A DNA stretch of 34,525 bases, from positions 1 through 34,525 of IMG/VR virus record IMGVR_UViG_3300044971_002655. One strand, written 5' to 3'. Below the pieces are notes generated by a model that made no database searches, was not told where the DNA came from, and worked only from the letters and a program-made list of their open reading frames with translations. Position 1 is the first letter of the stretch, and the number at the start of each line of letters is the position of its first letter. Source of the stretch: a virus. This document shows, in pieces, positions 20,584 to 26,865 of the stretch. Position numbers and translations under genes: made by a program.

Positions 20584-21607
20584 GATGTCCCCCAAACATA
20601 TACCTCATACCATTCAGAACCTTGGCTGCGAAAGAGCCCAAGTTGCGTGAATTAAATCTTTCAAAAAGGGCAGTAGTAATGACAGGAGCGGGTACACCAA
20701 GGTCCACAGCGGCAGAAACAGTCCAACGACCCTCACCACTATCGGAAACCCCTCCAGAGAACTGTTTAAGTTCACCATCATTCCGCAGAACATCAGCGGT
20801 AAGGTCAAGAAGCCAAGACCCAACAACACTACCACGACGCCATAACTCAGCAACTTCAGCAACGTCAATATCATAGCAATAAGATTCTGGGTCTGCCATT
20901 GGAGCAACCTCAGAATCTCCTTCCTTGACATATTTTGCACCTGCGTTTGCATTTTTAATAATGTTAAATCCTTCGGCATATGCCTGCATTATACCATACT
21001 CAATTCCATTGTGAACCATCTTCACGAAGTGTCCTGCTCCAGGTCCTCCACAATGCAACCAACCAAACTCTGCAGAGGTCAAAGGTGAGTCAAACTGAGT
21101 CCTCGGGGCAGCATTGACTCCTGGGGCAAGGGCATCAAAAATGCTCGCACAAGTGGCGACCGCAGTATTTCCGCCACCAACCATAAGACAGTATCCACGA
21201 TCCAAACCGTAAACACCACCGCTAGTGCCACAATCAATATATTGGATACCCATCTTTGCCAGACGTTCTGCTCTCTTCCGACTGTCTTTAAAATTGCTAT
21301 TGCCATGATCAATAATAATATCTCCCTCACTACAATATCGTAGTAGCTCATTAATTGTCTCCTCTACTGTTTCGGCAGGAACAACCATTTGAAAAATTCC
21401 TGGTTGAGTGCCACCTTTTTTATTTTGTTTAACTACTTTAACAAGATTTTCAATAGTAGTTGCAATTCCATTAACAAATCCCTTTTCAAAAGCTTCGTTT
21501 GCTTTTTCATAATTCCTCCGATAACCCCAGACTTCTATTCCTGCTTTCATCATACGACGGGACATTCCTTCTCCCATTCGTCCAAGTCCAATTAATCCTA
21601 CTTTCAT
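20573..21607 (-). CDS. gnd: 6-phosphogluconate dehydrogenase (decarboxylating)
   Basis: This 344-residue enzyme has the NADP Rossmann start GLIGLGRMGEGMSRR, the GTSGGVYGLDRG segment (127-137) and the catalytic region HFVKMVHNGIEYG with K196, N200 and E203. It converts 6-phosphogluconate to ribulose 5-phosphate, CO2 and NADPH. Its length matches the shorter Gnd type. With talC downstream in the same operon it supplies NADPH and pentose phosphates for deoxynucleotide synthesis; NrdA/NrdB are encoded in the window too. zwf and cp12, common partners in cyanophages, are not seen here. Confidence 0.97.
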   Translation of the reverse strand: MKVGLIGLGRMGEGMSRRMMKAGIEVWGYRRNYEKANEAFEKGFVNGIATTIENLVKVVKQNKKGGTQPGIFQMVVPAETVEETINELLRYCSEGDIIIDHGNSNFKDSRKRAERLAKMGIQYIDCGTSGGVYGLDRGYCLMVGGGNTAVATCASIFDALAPGVNAAPRTQFDSPLTSAEFGWLHCGGPGAGHFVKMVHNGIEYGIMQAYAEGFNIIKNANAGAKYVKEGDSEVAPMADPESYCYDIDVAEVAELWRRGSVVGSWLLDLTADVLRNDGELKQFSGGVSDSGEGRWTVSAAVDLGVPAPVITTALFERFNSRNLGSFAAKVLNGMRYMFGGHHVR

Positions 21608-21814
21608 TTATCGCTCCCAGTTTTCGTATTCTTTTCTAAAATAAGCATCAACTTTATTTAAATCATCAAGATGAATATCACAAGTATAATTATGATCATC
21701 ACACCACTCTAATGCAAACGAGTGAAATCTTTCTTCACTTTTTATTTTATTAACTCCATATATTCTTGCTAATGATGACATTACAAAATGCCAACATTGA
21801 TGCTCCTTCTTCAT
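21608..21814 (-). CDS. Hypothetical protein, 68 residues, between talC and gnd
   Basis: The product begins MKKEHQCWHFVMSSLARIYG and has a Trp/His-rich, charged second half (LEWCDDHNYTCDIHLDDLNK). It is soluble and contains three or four Cys residues. It shares an ATGA-type overlap with talC upstream and ends one base before gnd. Its position between two pentose phosphate enzymes suggests it is co-expressed, perhaps as a small regulator, but no family is recognised. Confidence 0.65.
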   Translation of the reverse strand: MKKEHQCWHFVMSSLARIYGVNKIKSEERFHSFALEWCDDHNYTCDIHLDDLNKVDAYFRKEYENWER

Positions 21815-22470
21815 TTTTCTGTAGATTTAAGAACTTCCTCCCAATCTTTCTGAAAGAGTTCTAGACCCTTATCAGTCATAATATTCTTATACATTGCCCA
21901 GAATACGACTGGCGGAATTGTAACTACATCAGCACCAGCAAGTGCAGACTGTTCTACTTGTCTTACATCACGAAGAGATGCTGCAAGAATTTGTGTAGAT
22001 GTTCCAGAATAATCAAATGCCTTACGAATGTTCTTGATCAGTTCAATTCCATCTACGGAATTATCCATCCAACGACCAACAAAAGGTGAGATGAATGTTG
22101 CTCCTGCCTTTGATGCAAGAATTGCTTGTGCTACTGAGAATACAAGGGTCACGTTTGTTTTAATTCCTTTATCAGAAAGAAACTTACAAGCTTTAAGTCC
22201 TTCTACAGTACAAGGAACTTTGATTGTGACGGCAGGTGAAATTGAATAATATTTCTGTGCTTCCGAAAGCATTTCTTCTGCAGTATCTGCAACAACTTCT
22301 GCCGAAATACTTTCTAGATTTTGGAAATTAGATATTTCCTCAATCACTTCCAAAAGTTGTCTTCCACTCTTAAGAATGAGTGATGGATTGGTGGTAACAC
22401 CATCGAGTAGTCCAGTTTCATATGCTGATTCGATAAATGAAATATCAGCAGTATCTAAAAAAATCTTCAT
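21811..22470 (-). CDS. talC: Transaldolase-like enzyme TalC
   Basis: This 219-residue enzyme has the short TalC/FSA-type barrel: FLDTAD (D6) at the start, GVTTNPSL, VTIKVP with the Schiff-base Lys K84, and TNVTLVFS later. It interconverts sedoheptulose 7-phosphate and erythrose 4-phosphate units in the pentose phosphate pathway. TalC genes are a hallmark of cyanophages. A GGAGA box 7 bases before the ATG, after the stop of a 29-residue membrane peptide, fixes the start. Confidence 0.97.
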   Translation of the reverse strand: MKIFLDTADISFIESAYETGLLDGVTTNPSLILKSGRQLLEVIEEISNFQNLESISAEVVADTAEEMLSEAQKYYSISPAVTIKVPCTVEGLKACKFLSDKGIKTNVTLVFSVAQAILASKAGATFISPFVGRWMDNSVDGIELIKNIRKAFDYSGTSTQILAASLRDVRQVEQSALAGADVVTIPPVVFWAMYKNIMTDKGLELFQKDWEEVLKSTEK

Positions 22471-22480
22471 ACAGTATCTC

Positions 22481-22570
22481 CTATTGTGGATATGCGTTAT
22501 TTAATCCCCAGTTAATAAAAAGCATTATGGATCCAAATAAACAAATGGCAGAAAATGTCAATCTAATCAT
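22481..22570 (-). CDS. 29-residue membrane peptide upstream of talC
   Basis: The frame encodes MIRLTFSAICLFGSIMLFIN followed by WGLNNAYPQ. One hydrophobic helix fills residues 4-20. A strong GGAGGAGGGG box precedes it, inside the 26-residue gene whose stop it overlaps (ATGA). Good translation signals support a real gene, although its role is unknown. Confidence 0.5.
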   Translation of the reverse strand: MIRLTFSAICLFGSIMLFINWGLNNAYPQ

Positions 22571-22647
22571 TCCCCTCCTCCGTTTCTGAACCCTACGATA
22601 TAACCAATAATTATTCCGCACATAAATGCTATAAACATATAAAGCAT
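22567..22647 (-). CDS. 26-residue membrane peptide
   Basis: The tiny frame encodes MLYMFIAFMCGIIIGYIVGF followed by RNGGGE. Its GGAGGAGGGG codons also serve as the ribosome binding site of the next frame, so both are translationally coupled. It sits 13 bases after the 102-residue membrane gene. Such very small products need experimental support. Confidence 0.4.
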   Translation of the reverse strand: MLYMFIAFMCGIIIGYIVGFRNGGGE

Positions 22648-22660
22648 ATGTGAGACAAAC

Positions 22661-22969
22661 TCAATAAATATCATCCAATCTGTCGTCGTCATCGTCTTCA
22701 TATGTAGATGGTTCTTCAAAGAGTTCTTGCATTTTTTGTTCAGTAACTCTTTGTTGTAATTTTGCTATGTCTTCGTCTGTAAATCTAACCACTAGTAAAG
22801 GATCTCCTGCTTTAACGTCGTTAAGTTCTGGATGTTTTACTTTTGGACTTTTTGAATATCCATAATGGGCATTCATAATCATCCACCCCTGCACGATCAT
22901 TGTTAGGGATATTACCACTAGGACCAACCAAGGAACTAAAAAGATTAGTTCAAAGTGATTTTGAGCCAT
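22661..22969 (-). CDS. Membrane protein with acidic C-terminus, 102 residues
   Basis: A short polar start is followed by a transmembrane helix (IFLVPWLVLVVISLTMIVQG) at about residues 9-28, then a soluble region (SKSPKVKHPELNDVKAGDPL) and a strongly acidic end (YEDDDDDRLDDIY). The gene overlaps the 66-residue gene upstream by 25 bases. It is the largest of the small membrane proteins around talC. It may be a conserved cyanophage protein, but no function is known to me. Confidence 0.75.
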   Translation of the reverse strand: MAQNHFELIFLVPWLVLVVISLTMIVQGWMIMNAHYGYSKSPKVKHPELNDVKAGDPLLVVRFTDEDIAKLQQRVTEQKMQELFEEPSTYEDDDDDRLDDIY

Positions 22970-23145
22970 GAAAATACTGGCGGAATTACTCCAATAAGTC
23001 GAAGCAGACCTTCAGCAAAAAGAGCAAGAACAACCCAACCAACACACATTGAGATAATCGCAGCATTACGATTATGTTTTCGTATTGCATCATCAATCAT
23101 CTCCTGCACTTCAGAACGACTCACACATTCATCATAAGGTTCCAT
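22945..23145 (-). CDS. Small membrane protein, 66 residues
   Basis: The ATG at 23145 is preferred over the GTG one codon before it. The N-terminal half is soluble and charged (MEPYDECVSRSEVQEMIDDA). The C-terminal half is a hydrophobic helix (AAIISMCVGWVVLALFAEGL) with a short tail, a tail-anchor-like layout. It overlaps its neighbours on both sides in the talC operon. The function is unknown. Confidence 0.65.
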   Translation of the reverse strand: MEPYDECVSRSEVQEMIDDAIRKHNRNAAIISMCVGWVVLALFAEGLLRLIGVIPPVFSWLKITLN

Positions 23146-23267
23146 CACTTTTCATCTCCAAGAAATTTTGCGAGAGGGTCTCTTCTGGTTTTAACAATCT
23201 CTACAGCTCTTTTATAAAACATGTTATCTGTATTACCAGATTCCTCAAAAGTTGCTTTGATCTTCAC
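23145..23267 (-). CDS. Small protein with doubtful start (40 residues from GTG)
   Basis: The coherent frame reads KIKATFEESGNTDNMFYKRA followed by VEIVKTRRDPLAKFLGDEK, protein-like and ending in a stop that overlaps the next ATG. No in-frame ATG is available: the nearest start is a GTG at 23267. A nearby ATG (23292, reading MDQH) is in another phase and stops after five codons. Either a GTG start is used, or a small frameshift has broken the original N-terminus. It is a short helical protein of unknown function. Confidence 0.45.
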   Translation of the reverse strand: MKIKATFEESGNTDNMFYKRAVEIVKTRRDPLAKFLGDEK

Positions 23268-23388
23268 CCAATTATTATAGGTGTGCTGATCCATACGATT
23301 AATGCGTATTACTACTATATAATAATCACTTACAGTAAAATGTCATCAAATTTGTTGGTTTGATAACTTTGATTAAAAAATTATTAAA

Positions 23389-24849
23389 TTATCCACCATA
23401 TAAATCACAAAATGTGTCGGCATCCATAGAACTCATTGCTAGTTCATAGTTGAAATCATAATACTTATTAAGTTCATGAATTAATTCAAAATCATTAAAA
23501 CTTGTTGCAAATTTACCTATTGGATACCCAAGTTGCACTAACCATAACATCCAGTTATATTTACCAAAGATAGTTTCACCAGAACTTATATTAATGTGTA
23601 TATTATTGGTTTTCATCAATTCCAAATAGAAATTTGTCCTTTCATTTAGATTTTTAGTTTTTTCTCTAACAAAATCCCAAAACTTTCCTTCTTTATTTGT
23701 ATTAAAATAATGCATAGAAACATAGTCTACAGTTTCATCATATGCAATGGTCATCTTATTATTATATAAAGTTATATCATCTTGACTATAAAAAGAAGAA
23801 TTTAATACTCTATCCAATAATTCGATTCCCATTTGGATAAACTGAAGTCCTGTACTTTCAAGTGGTTCAATAAATCCGGCAGATAATCCGATATTTACAA
23901 CATTAGCATTCCAGAATTTTTCACTGTAGTAAGGTGTCCAGTCAATAACTTTTAAGGATTCTTTTTCTACTCTGTTATCCCAGTACTTAACAAAATAATC
24001 TTTTGCAGTATCAATATCAGTAATTGATCTATTGAAAACTAATCCACTACCAATTCTACTTTTAACTGGTATTTTCCATATCCATCCATGCTCAACTGCA
24101 TCAGATGCAGTGTACGGATGGAGTTCACTTTTTCTATCTTTATATGGTATATGACCTGCGATTGCAGTATCACAAAATAATCTATTCGATAAATCTACTT
24201 TTATACTATCATTACTTAATACTTTTTTAAATCCAGTACAATCAATATATAAGTCAGATTTTATTTGTTGATTATTTTTTAGTTTAATACTTGCAATATA
24301 TCCATCATTATTTTTTACAACATCAACAACTTCTGAGTTTATAAAAGAAATTTTATCTTGTAATTTTTCTTTTATAAATTTTACAAGTTTTCCACAATCA
24401 ATATGTCTGGCAATTGATTTTACAGATTCCAAATTAACTTTTTTATTTGCAATATACAATTCATAATCTGGTAGTCCATAATCAACAAAATTTAAGTGCT
24501 GAGTATTTGACCAAAGACTCAAATTATTATCATAGTTACTACCAAACTTCGCATAGGAGAATGGATGCCATATATTTTCACCATCAATCTGCCAATTTTC
24601 AAATAATATACCTCCTTTAATCGTGGCATCAATTTCATTAAACCATTCTTTTTCGGAAAATCCACACTTTTCCATAAAAGATAAAAATGGAATTAGTGTT
24701 GCTTCACCAACCCCAACTGGAGAACCATCAAATTTATCAATAACAGTTATATTAACATCTGGGGAACATTTTGAAACTAGATAAGAAGCAGTCAACCAAG
24801 CAGATGTTCCCCCTCCAACAACTGTAATTGATTTTATTGATTTTATCAT
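23389..24849 (-). CDS. Flavin-dependent (tryptophan-type) halogenase
   Basis: This 486-residue protein has the FAD-binding start ITVVGGGTSAWLTA, the catalytic Lys region DATIKGGILFENW (K78), the halogenase signature WIWKIP (residues 256-261, WxWxIP) and the GFIEPLESTG segment. Flavin-dependent halogenases use FADH2, oxygen and chloride or bromide to halogenate tryptophan or related aromatic compounds. It stands alone on the minus strand, directly downstream of the 87-residue zinc-ribbon gene. The DNA is noticeably more AT-rich than psbA or the porin. A flavin reductase is not visible in the window, so the host enzyme may supply FADH2. Confidence 0.95.
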   Translation of the reverse strand: MIKSIKSITVVGGGTSAWLTASYLVSKCSPDVNITVIDKFDGSPVGVGEATLIPFLSFMEKCGFSEKEWFNEIDATIKGGILFENWQIDGENIWHPFSYAKFGSNYDNNLSLWSNTQHLNFVDYGLPDYELYIANKKVNLESVKSIARHIDCGKLVKFIKEKLQDKISFINSEVVDVVKNNDGYIASIKLKNNQQIKSDLYIDCTGFKKVLSNDSIKVDLSNRLFCDTAIAGHIPYKDRKSELHPYTASDAVEHGWIWKIPVKSRIGSGLVFNRSITDIDTAKDYFVKYWDNRVEKESLKVIDWTPYYSEKFWNANVVNIGLSAGFIEPLESTGLQFIQMGIELLDRVLNSSFYSQDDITLYNNKMTIAYDETVDYVSMHYFNTNKEGKFWDFVREKTKNLNERTNFYLELMKTNNIHINISSGETIFGKYNWMLWLVQLGYPIGKFATSFNDFELIHELNKYYDFNYELAMSSMDADTFCDLYGG

Positions 24850-24851
24850 AA

Positions 24852-25115
24852 TTATTTAATTTCAAATTCAAGTTTTTTTACTTTTCTATTTCTTCTAGAT
24901 TCTTGATAGAGCAAATCTTCTCTGCTTAATACAGTCTTGGGAGAATTGTCCTTTCCAGAAATTATAAGTTCAACTAAAGATAAATCCAGAGCAGTAATTT
25001 TCTCTCCTGTTATTGTTGTAATATTATCACAACCACAACATTTTGTTTTTATTGGGTGAGACTCCAATTCAATGTTACAATTTTTACATCTTATTTTTAG
25101 CATTTTATTCACCAT
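24852..25115 (-). CDS. Zinc-ribbon protein next to the halogenase (DUF7695-like)
   Basis: The product is 87 residues from the first ATG, or 83 from the internal ATG at 25103 (MLKIRCKNCNIELESHPIKT). Four Cys residues form C-x2-C and CC-x-C clusters (RCKNCNIE, KCCGCDN), a probable zinc ribbon. The middle part, GEKITALDLSLVELI, resembles small DUF7695-type proteins; I recall this only approximately. It ends 2 bases before the halogenase start, so it is very likely co-transcribed with it and may help it or bind its substrate. Confidence 0.7.
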   Translation of the reverse strand: MVNKMLKIRCKNCNIELESHPIKTKCCGCDNITTITGEKITALDLSLVELIISGKDNSPKTVLSREDLLYQESRRNRKVKKLEFEIK

Positions 25116-25143
25116 ATATTAATAAGATATTTATTTCATAAAA

Positions 25144-25214
25144 AGCGGGCAACGGGGATCGAACCCGTGACTACAACTTGGAAGGATGGTATGTTACCTC
25201 TACACCATGCCCGC
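25144..25214 (-). tRNA. tRNA-Gly (anticodon UCC)
   Basis: On the minus strand an acceptor arm GCGGGCA/TGCCCGC, a D-stem GTGT/ACAT, an anticodon loop CTTCCAA (UCC, Gly) and a T-arm ACGGG-TTCGATC-CCCGT fold as a normal 71-nt tRNA with discriminator U and no encoded CCA. The anticodon stem CCATC/GTTGT has two mismatches (C-U and U-U), which is weaker than usual. Phage tRNAs often supplement codons such as GGA that are common in AT-rich phage genes. Confidence 0.95.
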
Positions 25215-25256
25215 AATATATTATTAGTTTAATTCATTTAATTTATTTTAGCAATA

Positions 25257-25277
25257 GGGAAAGTATATTACTTTCCC
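25257..25277. terminator. Hairpin after the secreted lysozyme gene
   Basis: GGGAAAGTA and TACTTTCCC (plus 25257-25265 and 25269-25277) enclose a three-base loop, 17 bases past the lysozyme stop. The following minus-strand sequence (TATTGCTAAAAT) has only a weak T-rich part, so termination may be partial; it could also stabilise the mRNA end. Confidence 0.5.
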
Positions 25278-25293
25278 CATCTATTCTATTGTA

Positions 25294-25962
25294 TCAAATT
25301 TCTACCGTGATCAGTCTGGAAGCATAATCATAGGCATAAGATGTGCGAGCACCATGATGCCCCCAACCAATCCAACTATACGCATAGTCCATGTAACGAT
25401 CAATAGATTTACCAGGAGTTTTCATCCTATCTTGAATTCGTTGCCATTGAACTTCAGTCGTTAGATAACGAAGTTGCGTGTGAAGTGATGATGGTGAACC
25501 ACCATACCTCTTAGCAAAATCACCCAATCCATAATATCTATTGGCAGATGTCCATTGAATCAGTCCGTAACCGCGACCGCAGTTACTCCAACTGGTTCTA
25601 CTACCACCTTCACAAATGTTAGGAATAAAAGTAGATTCCTGACGAATATTACCCATGATGGTAGCAAGGGCGTTTCTGTCTTTAATACCACGATCCTGGA
25701 AGAATGCCAGGGCAGCATTTTCATGTTCATTACACCCTTTACAAATTAGTCTTTTCTCTTTTGGCTTTTCGGGAGCAACCTCTCGGATTGCTGTCTTCTT
25801 TTCATCTACAAGGTCAAATTCTTTAATAACGGAAAATTGTTTAGTTGTTGGTTCCACTGGAGGTGGAGGACCTTGCATCTTGTAGTTGACGAATGGCAGT
25901 GATGCCGTACTGGTTGTAACCGTTGCCAGAAGGGGCAAGGCTACTGTAAAGATAGATTGCAT
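25294..25962 (-). CDS. Secreted phage tail-lysozyme-like protein
   Basis: This 222-residue protein opens with a signal peptide (MQSIFTVALPLLATVTTSTA), a Pro-rich linker and a CKGC pair. It then has a domain of the phage lysozyme 2 type: GNIRQESTFIPNICEGG with the probable catalytic Glu E109, GYGLIQWTS and an aromatic-rich C-terminus. Such domains hydrolyse peptidoglycan. The signal peptide suggests export by the host Sec pathway, unlike the GH24 enzyme at 6713. It has a long leader upstream. Its neighbours, a GIY-YIG nuclease and virion-type genes, give no direct link. Confidence 0.8.
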   Translation of the reverse strand: MQSIFTVALPLLATVTTSTASLPFVNYKMQGPPPPVEPTTKQFSVIKEFDLVDEKKTAIREVAPEKPKEKRLICKGCNEHENAALAFFQDRGIKDRNALATIMGNIRQESTFIPNICEGGSRTSWSNCGRGYGLIQWTSANRYYGLGDFAKRYGGSPSSLHTQLRYLTTEVQWQRIQDRMKTPGKSIDRYMDYAYSWIGWGHHGARTSYAYDYASRLITVEI

Positions 25963-26061
25963 TAAAATTAATTGAACTCTACATCCGTCTAGGTAAAGGA
26001 GAAATTCCCCGTCTCAGGGGCAGTACCCACGGCTCTAAATTTTCATTCACATTCTCATAAT
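25963..26061 (-). other. Leader of the secreted lysozyme gene
   Basis: About 100 bases precede the lysozyme ATG. The minus strand contains a small hairpin CCCC-TGAGAC-GGGG and a GTG-initiated 13-codon frame (GTAPETGNFSFT after the start) just before it. No clear promoter is seen. It may regulate translation or be unremarkable spacer. Confidence 0.3.
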
Positions 26062-26084
26062 AAAAAACCCTACTCATAATAGGG
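26062..26084 (-). terminator. Intrinsic terminator before the lysozyme leader
   Basis: On the minus strand CCCTA and TAGGG (plus 26068-26072 and 26080-26084) enclose a seven-base loop and run into six T. It ends the unit containing the GIY-YIG nuclease and the 65-residue gene. Confidence 0.8.
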
Positions 26085-26128
26085 ATCCAAAAATTGGATT
26101 TTGCATTATAAGTGATTATTTAGAAATA

Positions 26129-26326
26129 TTACAAATCTGGAAAATAACCACTAATATATTCCAAAGATAAAACTTCCAGATTTTCTTTCTGAATCACCCA
26201 ATCTCGAATCTCACCATAAACACTTTCAGCATCTTTGATTCGACCCTCATCACACAATTCGTGCATACGATTGATATGGTCTTCAATAAGTGTATTGCAG
26301 ACTTTTTTAACTTTTAGGTCACTCAT
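26129..26326 (-). CDS. Hypothetical protein, 65 residues
   Basis: A small helical protein: MSDLKVKKVCNTLIEDHINR, an acidic helix (CDEGRIKDAESVYGEIRDW) and a C-terminal strand-like end (LEVLSLEYISGYFPDL). Its start overlaps the stop of the GIY-YIG gene by 8 bases, so both are co-transcribed. No family is recognised. It might be a partner or inhibitor of the nuclease, which is speculation. Confidence 0.65.
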   Translation of the reverse strand: MSDLKVKKVCNTLIEDHINRMHELCDEGRIKDAESVYGEIRDWVIQKENLEVLSLEYISGYFPDL

Positions 26327-26744
26327 TAAAATAATCCTTCCGATAATATCTTCCTAGGACATTAGAATTATAATACGCAGGAGTCCCGTCGTCAAGAGAC
26401 TCAATCAAAACGTTATTTACAAAGAGTTGTCTTGTCTCTTCGTAATTGCATTTTCCTTTTGTTTTATGAAGACTGAGGATTGTTCTACTAAATGACTCTT
26501 TCCCCCAAAGGTTAACATCGACTTTGAGTTCAGGACAGGAGCCGTAATACTTTTTCCAATCGGACTCTGACTTAACTTTTCTAGATTTTCCTCTTGGTGT
26601 GCGGAAACTCCAGAAATACTTTCTACCAATATATTTGCGACCAGTCGGAATGCAAGATATAAGATATACAAAACCAAAATTATCTTGAATATTATCTGAC
26701 TCAAAAATTTCCCCATTGAATCTCCAAGGGTTTTCATAACTCAT
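26319..26744 (-). CDS. GIY-YIG family nuclease (Seg-like, possible homing endonuclease)
   Basis: This 141-residue protein has the domain core: GFVYLISCIPTGRKYIGRKYF (about residues 24-44), with the YIG part at 38-40 and conserved Arg residues beside it. DWKKYYGSCPELK follows, and YEETRQL contains the probable catalytic Glu (102 or 103). The layout resembles the free-standing Seg-type endonucleases of T4-like phages, which cut DNA and spread by homing. It has its own promoter embedded in the terminator of the virion gene upstream, and its own terminator, so it is a compact insertion-like unit. Confidence 0.8.
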   Translation of the reverse strand: MSYENPWRFNGEIFESDNIQDNFGFVYLISCIPTGRKYIGRKYFWSFRTPRGKSRKVKSESDWKKYYGSCPELKVDVNLWGKESFSRTILSLHKTKGKCNYEETRQLFVNNVLIESLDDGTPAYYNSNVLGRYYRKDYFNE

Positions 26745-26805
26745 ATTGTATTATTGTACTTTGAGCTATTTAGAACCTAGAATTTTCTTGAAACTCCACA
26801 GAGTC

Positions 26806-26835
26806 ATTTTAGACATAAAAAAACACCCCCGTCAA
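26806..26835 (-). promoter_or_regulatory. Promoter of the GIY-YIG unit, -35 in the terminator loop
   Basis: On the minus strand TTGACG (plus 26830-26835) and TAAAAT (plus 26806-26811) are 18 bases apart, each 5 of 6 matches. The -35 box is in the loop of the terminator at 26817-26843 and the T-tract is part of the spacer, as at 10015 and 19551. Confidence 0.55.
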
Positions 26836-26843
26836 GAGGGTGT
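26817..26843 (-). terminator. Intrinsic terminator of the 730-residue virion-type gene
   Basis: On the minus strand ACACCC and GGGTGT (plus 26838-26843 and 26823-26828) enclose a loop containing TTGACGG and are followed by seven T. It lies 23 bases past the gene's stop. Confidence 0.85.
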
Positions 26844-26865
26844 AAAATTATGTGAAGATTTAAAA

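Noticed and set aside
22471-22660. Region upstream of talC as simple non-coding spacer
   Set aside because: It contains two overlapping small frames with a good ribosome site and ATGA coupling, so it was annotated as coding with modest confidence.
26766-26816. 16-codon minus-strand frame before the GIY-YIG gene
   Set aside because: Too short to support, with no ribosome binding site; it overlaps the -10 region of the embedded promoter.
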